Origin: Phaeobacter gallaeciensis DSM 26640 | GTDB taxonomy: Bacteria > Pseudomonadota > Alphaproteobacteria > Rhodobacterales > Rhodobacteraceae | Direction: 5' to 3' | DNA length: 64,000 nucleotides | NCBI RefSeq assembly: GCF_000511385.1 | Contig: NC_023137.1 | Coordinates: 2,363,001 to 2,427,000, forward strand | Shown: positions 26,383 through 33,728 of the stretch, one piece after another | Numbering within the stretch: the stretch's first letter is position 1 | Layout of the letters: each line of letters opens with the position of its first letter | Made by a program: the position numbers and the translations under genes | Notes under the pieces: model-generated | Database searches by the model: none | Seen by the model: only the letters and a program-made list of their open reading frames with translations | What the model was told of the DNA's origin: nothing

Positions 26383-27609
26383 CTAGGCCAGGGTCTTGAT
26401 TGATCCGCCTGCGCCGGGGCCCTTGGGGGCTGGGGAGGTTGTGTCGGTGGTGACGTCGTGGCCGTAGATCCAGTCGAACTGCTGCACCATGCGCTGGGGC
26501 GCGAGCCGTCCGCTGAGGCGCAGGATCTGATGCGCGGGCCATGCGAGCGGCTGGCGCAGATGGTATTTCCAGGCATTGCCGGTCGCGGCAGCCACCACTT
26601 TGGCGGCGCGGTTGCGGCGGCGGCTCTGATAGGTGGCGAGCCCCTCTTCGTCACTGGTAGCGGTGCGCAGAGCATCGACCAGAACCCAGGCATCCTCAAG
26701 CGCGAGATTTGCGCCCTGCGCCATGAACGGCAGGGTTGGATGTGCGGCATCGCCCATGATCGCGAGGTTGCCCTGATGCCAGACCTCGGCAACCGGATGG
26801 CGAAATAGCCCCCAGAGGGCCACCTGATCGACCTGCGCCAGCAGGTCCGCGGCAGCGCCACCAAACCCTGTGAAAGCGCGGCGCAGTGCCTCCGGGTCAT
26901 CACGATGATGCCAGCCTTCCTCAGCCCAGGTCTTGCGTTCCTGCACCGCGACGATGTTCATCAGACTGCTGTCGCGCAGCGGATAGGTCACCAGATGGCG
27001 ACCCGGCCCCATGAAGACCTGTGCCTCCGCCGGGTGATTGTGCAGATTGGCGACAGTCGCGCGCCAGGCCACCTGCCCGGTAAAACGGGGTGTCGCACCC
27101 CCATTCAGCGCCGTTCGTGCCTTGGAATGCAGCCCGTCGGCACCAATAACCAGATCCCCGCCACACTGTGCGCCATTGGCCAGATGGACCACCGGGCGGG
27201 CACCGCTCGTGATGCGGTCGACCTTTTGCAGCAGGCGCACCTTGACGCCCGATTTGCGCGCAGCATCGGCAAGGAGGTTGATCAGGTCAGCGCGGTGTAC
27301 GAAGTAGAAATTCTGCCCCGACGCATATTGGTCGAGATCAAGCCGCAGAACCTCGCGGCCCTGCCGGTGGCTGCGCAGGACCACGGCGCGGGCGCGCGGC
27401 GCGCTCCAGGCCAGATCATCCGCAAGCCCCAGCGCCCGCAGAACCGCAACGCCGTTGGGGCTGATCTGAATACCAGCGCCAACCTCGGTGATGGCTTCTG
27501 CCTGTTCGAGGACCGTGACCTTTGCGCCCTGTCGGCTGAAGGCAAGCGCTGCCGCCAGCCCGCCAATGCCCGCACCGATGATGGTGATTTTCCGGTCTGT
27601 CAGTCTCAT
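26383..27609 (-). CDS. FAD-dependent monooxygenase, salicylate/3-hydroxybenzoate hydroxylase type
   Basis: A 408-residue group A flavin monooxygenase. The dinucleotide site is ITIIGAGIGGLAAALAFSRQ at the N terminus, the DG motif is VIGADGLHSKAR, and the GD motif is LAIMGDAAHPTLPFMAQGANLALEDA, all intact. Such enzymes hydroxylate aromatic acids with NAD(P)H and oxygen; the substrate here is unknown because no ring-cleavage or transport genes are adjacent. The C-terminal end appears truncated by an amber codon; since the core fold is complete the enzyme could still work. Confidence 0.85.
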   Translation of the reverse strand: MRLTDRKITIIGAGIGGLAAALAFSRQGAKVTVLEQAEAITEVGAGIQISPNGVAVLRALGLADDLAWSAPRARAVVLRSHRQGREVLRLDLDQYASGQNFYFVHRADLINLLADAARKSGVKVRLLQKVDRITSGARPVVHLANGAQCGGDLVIGADGLHSKARTALNGGATPRFTGQVAWRATVANLHNHPAEAQVFMGPGRHLVTYPLRDSSLMNIVAVQERKTWAEEGWHHRDDPEALRRAFTGFGGAAADLLAQVDQVALWGLFRHPVAEVWHQGNLAIMGDAAHPTLPFMAQGANLALEDAWVLVDALRTATSDEEGLATYQSRRRNRAAKVVAAATGNAWKYHLRQPLAWPAHQILRLSGRLAPQRMVQQFDWIYGHDVTTDTTSPAPKGPGAGGSIKTLA

Positions 27610-27670
27610 CTTGTCCCGCTATCTGCGCGCAGGCCGGTCCGCTCTGGCCGCGCGATACCCCCAGATAAAC

Positions 27671-27701
27671 GAAAAACGCCGGAGCAACAGGCCCCGGCGT
27701 T
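27671..27701 (-). terminator. Intrinsic terminator of dksA
   Basis: On the minus strand a stem AACGCCGG / CCGGCGTT with an 11-nt loop is followed by TTTTTC, 27 bp past the dksA stop. Confidence 0.75.
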
Positions 27702-27728
27702 ATGATTTTTTTCACAAATGCAAGAAAA

Positions 27729-28151
27729 TCAGTCGTCGCGGTGCACTTTTTCCCGGCGCTCGTGGCGTTCCTGTGCCTCAAGGCTCATCGTGGCGATGGG
27801 TCGGGCGTCCAGACGCTTGAGCGAGATGGGTTCACCGGTGACTTCGCAGTAGCCATATTCGCCTTCGTCGATGCGGCGGATGGCCGAGTCGATCTTGGCG
27901 ACCAGTTTACGCTGGCGGTCCCGGGTGCGCAGCTCAAGCGCGCGATCAGTTTCTTCACTGGCACGGTCAGCGACATCGGGGATATTGCGGGTATTGTCCT
28001 GCAATCCCTCAATCGTGTCGCGGCTTTCGGCCAGAAGCTCTTGCTTCCATTCATGCAGCTTGCGACGGAAATATTCCTGCTGCCGGTCATTCATGAAGGG
28101 TTCATCTTCAGCTGGACGATAATCATCCGGCAGAAACACTTCTTGCTTCAT
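27729..28151 (-). CDS. dksA: RNA polymerase-binding transcription factor DksA (single-cysteine form)
   Basis: A 140-residue DksA, which binds in the RNA polymerase secondary channel and tunes rRNA and amino acid promoters with ppGpp. The coiled coil runs about 20-95 with the tip segment DVADRASEETDRALELRTRDRQRKL. The zinc-finger position reads YCEVTGEPISLKRLDARPIATMSLEAQE: only Cys102 remains of the four cysteines found in E. coli DksA. Single-cysteine DksA proteins occur in Rhodobacterales and at least the Rhodobacter sphaeroides one is functional. The start at 28151 has AAAGGT upstream; the extra codons up to 28175 are optional. Confidence 0.92.
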   Translation of the reverse strand: MKQEVFLPDDYRPAEDEPFMNDRQQEYFRRKLHEWKQELLAESRDTIEGLQDNTRNIPDVADRASEETDRALELRTRDRQRKLVAKIDSAIRRIDEGEYGYCEVTGEPISLKRLDARPIATMSLEAQERHERREKVHRDD

Positions 28152-28344
28152 TTCGGTACCTTTGGTTTGCCCCATACTGCCGGTCTTCCTCGGTATTGTT
28201 TACAAACACAGCGGCTCCCCCCGCATGCCGCAGCGTTTATCCCCTGCGTCAGCGATTGTCACTACACAATAGTACGCACAAAGGGTTAAAACCTGCATAA
28301 GAGCGCCCCCAAGGGTTGCGCAGAGGCAGCAAGGCAGGAAAGAG

Positions 28345-29184
28345 ATGCAGTTTCAGGGCACTAAGGATTACGTCGCGACCGAGGATCTGAAAATTGCGGT
28401 CAACGCCGCGGTTACGCTGGAACGGCCGCTGTTGGTCAAAGGCGAGCCGGGCACCGGCAAGACCGAGCTGGCGCGGCAGGTGGCTGATGCGCTGGGGCTG
28501 CGAATGATCGAGTGGAATGTGAAATCCACCACCCGCGCCCAGCAGGGGCTTTATGAATACGATGCGGTCAGCCGGTTGCGCGACAGCCAGCTCGGTGATG
28601 AGCGGGTGCATGACGTCAAAAACTATATCAAACGCGGCAAGCTCTGGGAGGCCTTTGAGGCGGACGAGAAGGTGGTGCTGCTGATTGACGAGATCGACAA
28701 GGCCGATATCGAGTTCCCCAACGACCTGTTACAGGAGCTCGATAAGATGGAGTTCCACGTCTATGAGACCGGTGAGACGATCCGGGCCAAGCAGCGCCCG
28801 ATCATGATCATCACCTCCAACAATGAAAAGGAACTGCCGGATGCATTTCTGCGCCGCTGTTTCTTTCACTACATCCAGTTCCCCGATGCGGAAACTATGC
28901 GCAAGATCGTCGAGGTGCACCACCCCGGCATCAAGGACAGCCTGCTGACCACGGCGCTGACGCAGTTCTACGAAATCCGTGACACGGCCGGGCTGAAGAA
29001 GAAACCGTCGACGTCAGAGGTGCTGGATTGGCTGAAGCTGCTGCTGGCAGAGGATCTGAGTGCCGAGGATCTGAAGCGTGACGGTGCCGATGCGCTGCCG
29101 AAACTGCATGGTGCATTGTTGAAGAACGAACAGGATGTGCATCTGTTTGAACGGCTCGCCTTCATGGCGCGGGGCCGCCGCTGA
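28345..29184 (+). CDS. MoxR-family AAA+ ATPase
   Basis: A 279-residue MoxR-type AAA+ protein. Walker A is LLVKGEPGTGKTELARQ (about residues 34-44), Walker B is VVLLIDEIDKADIEFPNDLLQELDKMEF, sensor 1 is IIITSNNEKELPDAFLRRC with the arginine finger. A C-terminal helical lid follows. Members act as chaperones that load metal or assemble VWA-domain partners. The VWA partner expected beside it is 4.5 kb away at 33729, with unrelated genes between. Confidence 0.9.
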   Translation: MQFQGTKDYVATEDLKIAVNAAVTLERPLLVKGEPGTGKTELARQVADALGLRMIEWNVKSTTRAQQGLYEYDAVSRLRDSQLGDERVHDVKNYIKRGKLWEAFEADEKVVLLIDEIDKADIEFPNDLLQELDKMEFHVYETGETIRAKQRPIMIITSNNEKELPDAFLRRCFFHYIQFPDAETMRKIVEVHHPGIKDSLLTTALTQFYEIRDTAGLKKKPSTSEVLDWLKLLLAEDLSAEDLKRDGADALPKLHGALLKNEQDVHLFERLAFMARGRR

Positions 29185-29203
29185 GAGCGACAACGTGAAA
29201 AGT

Positions 29204-29233
29204 GAAGAGGCCCGCTCCCCCTGCGGGTCTTCT
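29204..29233 (+). terminator. Terminator-like hairpin after the MoxR gene
   Basis: GAAGAGGCCCGC pairs with GCGGGTCTTC around a TCCCCCT loop, with a 2-nt bulge. It lies 20 bp past the stop codon; the following U content is weak. Confidence 0.45.
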
Positions 29234-29270
29234 TCGCGCTGCGATGTATGTCTTAGATAGCCAGCCAACA

Positions 29271-29873
29271 TTAGGAGTTCGCTGGCTGTAACCGATCATT
29301 GGTATCGCTGGTCTTCGTCATTAATTCAGCGTCGCCATCTCTCGTGGCTCTGCTGCCTTGCCGATTAGGCGGTAGCAGGTCTTCGAGAAAAAAGGCCGAC
29401 AAGGCGGTACGACCATTTACATCTGCTTTGGCATAAACGGTCGTGGCTTGCTGGCGTGCGGTTCGTTCGGAGATATGCCGCAGGTCTGCGATCTCCCGCA
29501 TTGAAAACCCTTTCAACAGCAACAGGGCCACATCCGTTTCAGCGGGTGTGAGGCTCCATTGCTCAAACTGTGCGTCAATATGAATACTCAAGCCGTTCAG
29601 TTGTTTGCGCGCGATGTCAGACCAGTATCTGACGTCCGCACTTTTACGCTTTGCTTGCGCGGCCAATCGGTAACTCGCGCGCCAGGCGGTGATTGGCTGA
29701 AAATACCAAATGTAAAGAAGCGGTATCGTCTGAAGCAGAAATCCCAGCAGATCAACGAAAAGCATGATCGGACTGTCGCCATTCTGGGCATCTACAACCG
29801 TATCTCCCAACGTAAAAACCAATAGTATCAACAAGGCAAGCGATACAAAAATACGCTCGAGTGACTGAAACAT
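29271..29873 (-). CDS. Membrane-anchored LuxR-type HTH regulator
   Basis: A 200-residue protein with two predicted membrane helices near residues 5-28 (FVSLALLILLVFTLGDTVV) and 36-58 (IMLFVDLLGFLLQTIPLLYI), then a cytoplasmic basic linker and a LuxR/GerE HTH (WSLTPAETDVALLLLKGFSMREIADLRHISERTARQQ). The C terminus is a polar tail. There is no receiver or autoinducer domain, so the membrane part is presumably the sensor. The ATG at 29873 has GGAGG seven bases upstream. It is divergent from the MipA-like gene at 30028 and probably controls it. The region has lower GC than its neighbours, which suggests recent transfer. Confidence 0.78.
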   Translation of the reverse strand: MFQSLERIFVSLALLILLVFTLGDTVVDAQNGDSPIMLFVDLLGFLLQTIPLLYIWYFQPITAWRASYRLAAQAKRKSADVRYWSDIARKQLNGLSIHIDAQFEQWSLTPAETDVALLLLKGFSMREIADLRHISERTARQQATTVYAKADVNGRTALSAFFLEDLLPPNRQGSRATRDGDAELMTKTSDTNDRLQPANS

Positions 29874-29899
29874 AGCTGAGCCTCCATTCAAGCAATAAG

Positions 29900-29943
29900 G
29901 TCATACATCGCGTATTTTGTCATATGTCATATGCCGGATACGC
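29900..29943. promoter_or_regulatory. Repeat-rich control region between the LuxR-type and MipA-like genes
   Basis: GTCATA occurs three times (29900, 29919, 29926), the last two as overlapping TGTCATATG units, and the block is enclosed by GCGTAT (29910-29915) and ATACGC (29938-29943). The intergenic space is 154 bp. It is the obvious place for binding by the HTH protein, though that has not been shown. Confidence 0.4.
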
Positions 29944-30027
29944 AGAAATATCGCCGTCATCCGCCACATGTCGCATGCGTCGCGCATCGGTTTCGGGTTC
30001 TCAGTCGATGGAGAAAAGGAGAACTCT

Positions 30028-30813
30028 ATGAACTACTACTCGGCGATCATCACATCATTATCCGCAGCAACCACACTGACGGCTGCGATGCCTGCAAGCG
30101 GCCAAGACAAACCCTGGGAATTTGACATTGAAATCGGCGTCGACCGTGAACCGAGCTATGTAGGTTCGGACGAATACACCACAGAAGCTGATTTTGGGAT
30201 CCAAGCAACATATACCGCGCCCAACGAAACGCAGTGGTATGTGTCGACAGGCGGTCTTGGCGTTCTTGTTCCCATGGCGCGCGACTATGAACTTACCCTT
30301 GAGCTGGAATACGAACCTGGCCGGAGCAATTCGGATGATCCAATCCTGGCTGGTTTCCCCAAAATGGAAAACACCTGGGAGTTTCAAACCATTCTGACGC
30401 GCCAGTTCGGGGATTTTACTGTTGGAGCCGGTCTTCAGCAGGATATTCTCGGTAACGGGAAAGGCCTTGTTGGGTTCATCGGCGCCGGATACTCCCGGCA
30501 GCTCACCGAACGTTTGCGCGTTAAAACTGCTTTGGATATCAGTTTTGCCAACGCCGAACATATGAACACCGAGGTGGGGATTTCCACCGCGACATCGCAG
30601 GCCACGGGTCTGGCCGCGTACAAACCATCGGGAGGATACAAAGGAACATCGCTTTCACTTGGCTTTGATTATGCGGTCTCCCGCAAAACAGCCTTATACG
30701 CTGATTTTTCCGTAGAACGCTACGGCTCGGAAATCGCCGATAGCCCATTGGTCAGCACTCATGGAAGCAAAGTAACAACTGAATTGGCTGCCGGGGTTCG
30801 CTTCAATTTCTAA
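30028..30813 (+). CDS. MipA/OmpV family outer membrane protein
   Basis: A 261-residue protein with a short signal peptide ending near residue 22 (AMPASGQ) and a beta-rich remainder that ends in RFNF, the terminal aromatic typical of outer membrane barrels. Conserved MipA blocks seen are IGVDREPSYVGSDEY and GAGYSRQLTERLRVKTALD. Family members are scaffolding proteins for murein enzymes or outer membrane channels. The ATG 30028 has AAAAGGAGA upstream. It is divergent from the LuxR-type regulator and has matching lower GC content. Confidence 0.8.
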   Translation: MNYYSAIITSLSAATTLTAAMPASGQDKPWEFDIEIGVDREPSYVGSDEYTTEADFGIQATYTAPNETQWYVSTGGLGVLVPMARDYELTLELEYEPGRSNSDDPILAGFPKMENTWEFQTILTRQFGDFTVGAGLQQDILGNGKGLVGFIGAGYSRQLTERLRVKTALDISFANAEHMNTEVGISTATSQATGLAAYKPSGGYKGTSLSLGFDYAVSRKTALYADFSVERYGSEIADSPLVSTHGSKVTTELAAGVRFNF

Positions 30814-31050
30814 CGCCTGTGCCTGTCGGGCCCTCTGCTACGCAGATCCATCTGTATGACAGGGGGCCATTCAGAACATAGTGTCGCCCCCGAGGTATCT
30901 AGAATGCAAATTTCATGCATATGGTAGCCATTCAGATGGGCAGGTTGAGTGACGGTTTCGTGCGCGATCGCCATTCGGGCATGGCCCGGAGAGCGTATTA
31001 ACGGGGGGCTGCCGTACAAATCGTATGACGCCTTTAAGCTCCGAAGTTCG

Positions 31051-31401
31051 TCAATAAGCCTCGCGCAGGAAGCGCTCGACACGCTCGGGGTCGTCTTCGA
31101 TCATGCGCAGGAGAATGCGGGCGGGGCGTTCCGGCAGGCGGCGGCCCTGCTCCCAGTTGCGCACCGAGCCGAGGCGAAAGCCGAAGTGGCTGCAGAACCG
31201 TTCCTGGGACATGCCGAGGGTTTTGCGCAGGCGCACGACATCCACCATCGGCACCTCGCGGCTGGCCATGGTCTCCAGTGGCGTTTTGCCGGAGATATCA
31301 TCCTGCATCTGCTGCAGCGCCATGGCATCACGCTCCGCCTCGCTTTGCTGGCGGATACGGCCGGTGCCCCTGGCCTGATGGTTTGCCTTATGCTCTGCCA
31401 T
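31051..31401 (-). CDS. XRE-type HTH protein, antitoxin-like (HigA2 type)
   Basis: A 116-residue protein with a basic, glutamine-rich N-terminal half and a helix-turn-helix in the second half: VRLRKTLGMSQERFCSHFGFRLGSVRNWEQGRRLPERPARILL. The R-x-x-L-G-M-S-Q-x-x-F and W-E-Q-G-R-R-x-P-x-x-P-A-R-x-L-L patterns are those of HigA2/NadS antitoxins. The start is 1 bp after the stop of the upstream gene (31403-31780), with GAAGGAGGA inside that gene, which is coupled translation in the toxin-first order of higBA-type modules. Confidence 0.8.
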   Translation of the reverse strand: MAEHKANHQARGTGRIRQQSEAERDAMALQQMQDDISGKTPLETMASREVPMVDVVRLRKTLGMSQERFCSHFGFRLGSVRNWEQGRRLPERPARILLRMIEDDPERVERFLREAY

Positions 31402-31402
31402 A

Positions 31403-31780
31403 TCAATTATCCTCCTTCAGCAGCGCCTTGATCCGGGATTTCACCACATCCAGCGCCAGATTTCCCACCGCCCGTGCGCCCTGCGCCATCAGGCCGGACA
31501 GCCGGGCGTCCTGCTGGCGGCGATAGATCCGAAGCACATAGACCATCATCAGATCAGGACTGGCCTGATGGATGCGGTAGCGTAGCCGCAGATCCCCGGC
31601 GATATGGTCGTAATCTTCACCCGTCTTGCGCCCGATGGTGGGGTCGCGCACCAGGGTGGCGATCAGCCGGGCCAGCTCATCCTCGTCGAGATAGGCGTGG
31701 ATGGCATCTTCGATCGCGACCGGGGTGATGCGATAATCCACCCGCAGGCATTTCTGTGTCTCTTTGCGTATATACGCCAT
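31403..31780 (-). CDS. Putative toxin of a HigBA-like pair
   Basis: A 125-residue protein coupled to the HTH gene. It has no clear match that I can name. A compact beta-rich middle (LRYRIHQASPDLMMVYVLRIYRR) with a charged C-terminal helix (VKSRIKALLKEDN) is broadly like RelE/ParE-fold toxins but this is inference from gene order. The start at 31780 follows AAAAGG, and a 17-bp palindrome spans the start codon. Frames extending to 31918 lack a better ribosome site. Because toxins of this type are usually 80-110 residues, this one is slightly long. Confidence 0.6.
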   Translation of the reverse strand: MAYIRKETQKCLRVDYRITPVAIEDAIHAYLDEDELARLIATLVRDPTIGRKTGEDYDHIAGDLRLRYRIHQASPDLMMVYVLRIYRRQQDARLSGLMAQGARAVGNLALDVVKSRIKALLKEDN

Positions 31781-31788
31781 TGGCGTAT
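31772..31788. promoter_or_regulatory. Palindrome over the start codon of the toxin-like gene
   Basis: ATACGCCA and TGGCGTAT are exact complements separated by one base. The start codon of the minus-strand gene is at its centre, so a repressor bound here would cover ribosome site and initiation region. Autoregulation by the HTH protein is the likely explanation but not shown. Confidence 0.55.
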
Positions 31789-31975
31789 CCTTTTCAACCG
31801 GTCTCTGCGTTTGTCCCTGACCCGGGACGGATGATGCAGCCTCGCCCCACGGCAGGAGAGATGTTGCCGGGGCGCCCTTCTCTTTGCGGCGCTGCTGCGC
31901 TATGGCCAGCCATAACATTGATTTTTAACCCTGTCTTGGCACAAGCTGGGGCTGTCCTGTCGCAGGAGAGATCGC

Positions 31976-33412
31976 TTGTTCACAATCTGGCCCCGTCTGT
32001 CGCCCGCTGGCCCCATCGCGAGGCAGCTGCCCATTTTGCGGTGCTGGCGCCGGTTTGCGGCGCTGACGATGGCGGCGGCGCTGGCTGCATGCGGGGCTGA
32101 GACGCGGCATACGCCCCCGAGCCGCACCGCTGCAGCACTGGCGCCGTTGGCCCCGGCCAAGAGCTTTGCCCGCGCGCATCCGGTGGCCCCGAAGCGGGCC
32201 AATAGCGATATTGCGCGGGACTTCCTTGATCTGCATTTTCAGCTGGAGAGCGGCACCGCCCTGCCCGTCTTTACCCGGTTTGAACACCCGATCACACTGC
32301 GCCTGATCGGCCAGCCTACCAAAAGCCTGAACCGGGATCTGGCAGCTTTGCTTCAGCGGTTGCAGCGCGAGGCAGGGCTGGATCTGCGACTGCTGAGCGG
32401 GGAGGCAGCAAGCCCTGCTGCCAATATCACCATTGAGGCTGTGCCGCGTAAAGCCATCCGCCGCGCCTCGCCGCGTGCGGCCTGTTTCGTGGTGCCCAAC
32501 GTCAGTTCGCTGGCGGAATACCGACGCTCCAAGCGAAAACCCCGGACCAATTGGACCAATCTGCGCGCGCGGCAGAGACTGGCGATTTTTGTCCCCAATG
32601 ATGTGAGCCCGCAGGAAACCCGCGACTGCCTGCACGAGGAGCTGGCACAGGCCATCGGGCCGCTCAACGATCTCTACCGGCTGTCGGATTCGGTGTTCAA
32701 CGACGACAACGTGCATACGGTGCTGACCGGGTTCGATATGTTGATCCTGCGAGTGGGCTATGCGCCCGAGCTGCGCAGTGGCATGACACGGGCCGAAGTT
32801 GCCGCCCGTCTGCCAGCCATTCTGGCGCGGCTGAATCCCGGTGGGGCTGGTCGGGCGGCCCAGCCACTGCCCGCCACATCACGCGACTGGATACAGGCGA
32901 CGGAGGCGGCATTGACACCGGGCAGCAGCCGGGCAAATCGCCTCAGAGCCGCGCATCGTGGGGCGGCGATTGCCCGTGATCTGGGGTGGCGGGATCATCG
33001 GCGGGCCTTCAACCACTATGTGCTGGGGCGCATTCTGCAACGGGACGATCCGAAGCTGGCGCAGCAGCATTTCGAAACTGCGTTGGTCTATTTGCAGGGG
33101 CGCTATGACAGCCCGCTACTGCGCGCACAGATTGCCAGTCGCATGGCGGCTTTTGATATCATTCGCGGCGATGGCGCCACGGCACTGGCACGCATACGGC
33201 CTGCCCTGCCGATTGCCGCACGGGGCGAAAACGCGGTGTTGCTGTCGAGCCTGATGCTGCTGGAGGCTGAGGCGCTGCTGTTGCAGGGCCAAACTGACGC
33301 GGCCTATGTGGTGAGACTGGACAGTCAGGGATGGGCGCGATACGGGTTTGGCCCGGATTGGGCCGTGCGGGGTGCCATGCGCGAAATTGCGGCCTTGGCC
33401 CCGCCGCGTTGA
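31976..33412 (+). CDS. DUF2927 lipoprotein
   Basis: A 478-residue protein starting at TTG; AGGAGAG seven bases upstream decides this start. The N terminus is a lipoprotein signal with RRFAALTMAAALAACGAE (lipobox LAAC near residue 39). The DUF2927 core contains ARAFLDL-like SDIARDFLDLHFQ, then AACFVVPN and CLHEELAQAIGPLNDLYRLSDSVFNDDN, the conserved block with His-Glu-Glu that looks like a metalloprotease-type motif. Its function is not established. The C-terminal third has alpha-helical TPR-like repeats (HYVLGRILQRDDPKLAQQHF). Confidence 0.78.
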   Translation: MFTIWPRLSPAGPIARQLPILRCWRRFAALTMAAALAACGAETRHTPPSRTAAALAPLAPAKSFARAHPVAPKRANSDIARDFLDLHFQLESGTALPVFTRFEHPITLRLIGQPTKSLNRDLAALLQRLQREAGLDLRLLSGEAASPAANITIEAVPRKAIRRASPRAACFVVPNVSSLAEYRRSKRKPRTNWTNLRARQRLAIFVPNDVSPQETRDCLHEELAQAIGPLNDLYRLSDSVFNDDNVHTVLTGFDMLILRVGYAPELRSGMTRAEVAARLPAILARLNPGGAGRAAQPLPATSRDWIQATEAALTPGSSRANRLRAAHRGAAIARDLGWRDHRRAFNHYVLGRILQRDDPKLAQQHFETALVYLQGRYDSPLLRAQIASRMAAFDIIRGDGATALARIRPALPIAARGENAVLLSSLMLLEAEALLLQGQTDAAYVVRLDSQGWARYGFGPDWAVRGAMREIAALAPPR

Positions 33413-33507
33413 TCTTGGCTCTGGGCAGGGCCAGCAGCGTCTGAGCTTGACCCGAAACTGAGCGGCCCCACCTGAGACATGAACATTCTTAACAAACGGA
33501 CATCGGC

Positions 33508-33675
33508 ATGATCGTACTCGGCGCATTGCTTCTTGGCGCACTTCTGGGGGCCCGCACGGCTCAAAAACGCGGCGGCAGCCTGGCAGATAAGCTGCAATAT
33601 GGCGCTGCATACGCCATGGTTTTTGCTATTCTGGGGCTGTTTGCGACCATTCTTGTCGACCGCATGTGGCTCTGA
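33508..33675 (+). CDS. 55-residue membrane protein
   Basis: A small gene with ATG at 33508. It encodes a helix at residues 2-15 (VLGALLLGALLGA), a basic loop (RTAQKRGGSLADKLQ) and a second helix about 33-50 (AYAMVFAILGLFATILV), ending DRMWL. Codon use is coding-like. It lies between the DUF2927 gene and the VWA gene on the same strand, 53 bp before the latter. Function unknown. Confidence 0.7.
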   Translation: MIVLGALLLGALLGARTAQKRGGSLADKLQYGAAYAMVFAILGLFATILVDRMWL

Positions 33676-33728
33676 CGCAGCACGCGGAGTGCGAAATCGC
33701 CACCTGACCAGCCCTGACGGAGACCCAG

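Noticed and set aside
30810..31082. 90-codon minus-strand frame after the antitoxin-like gene
   Set aside because: Overlaps the HTH gene and has no ribosome site or motif.
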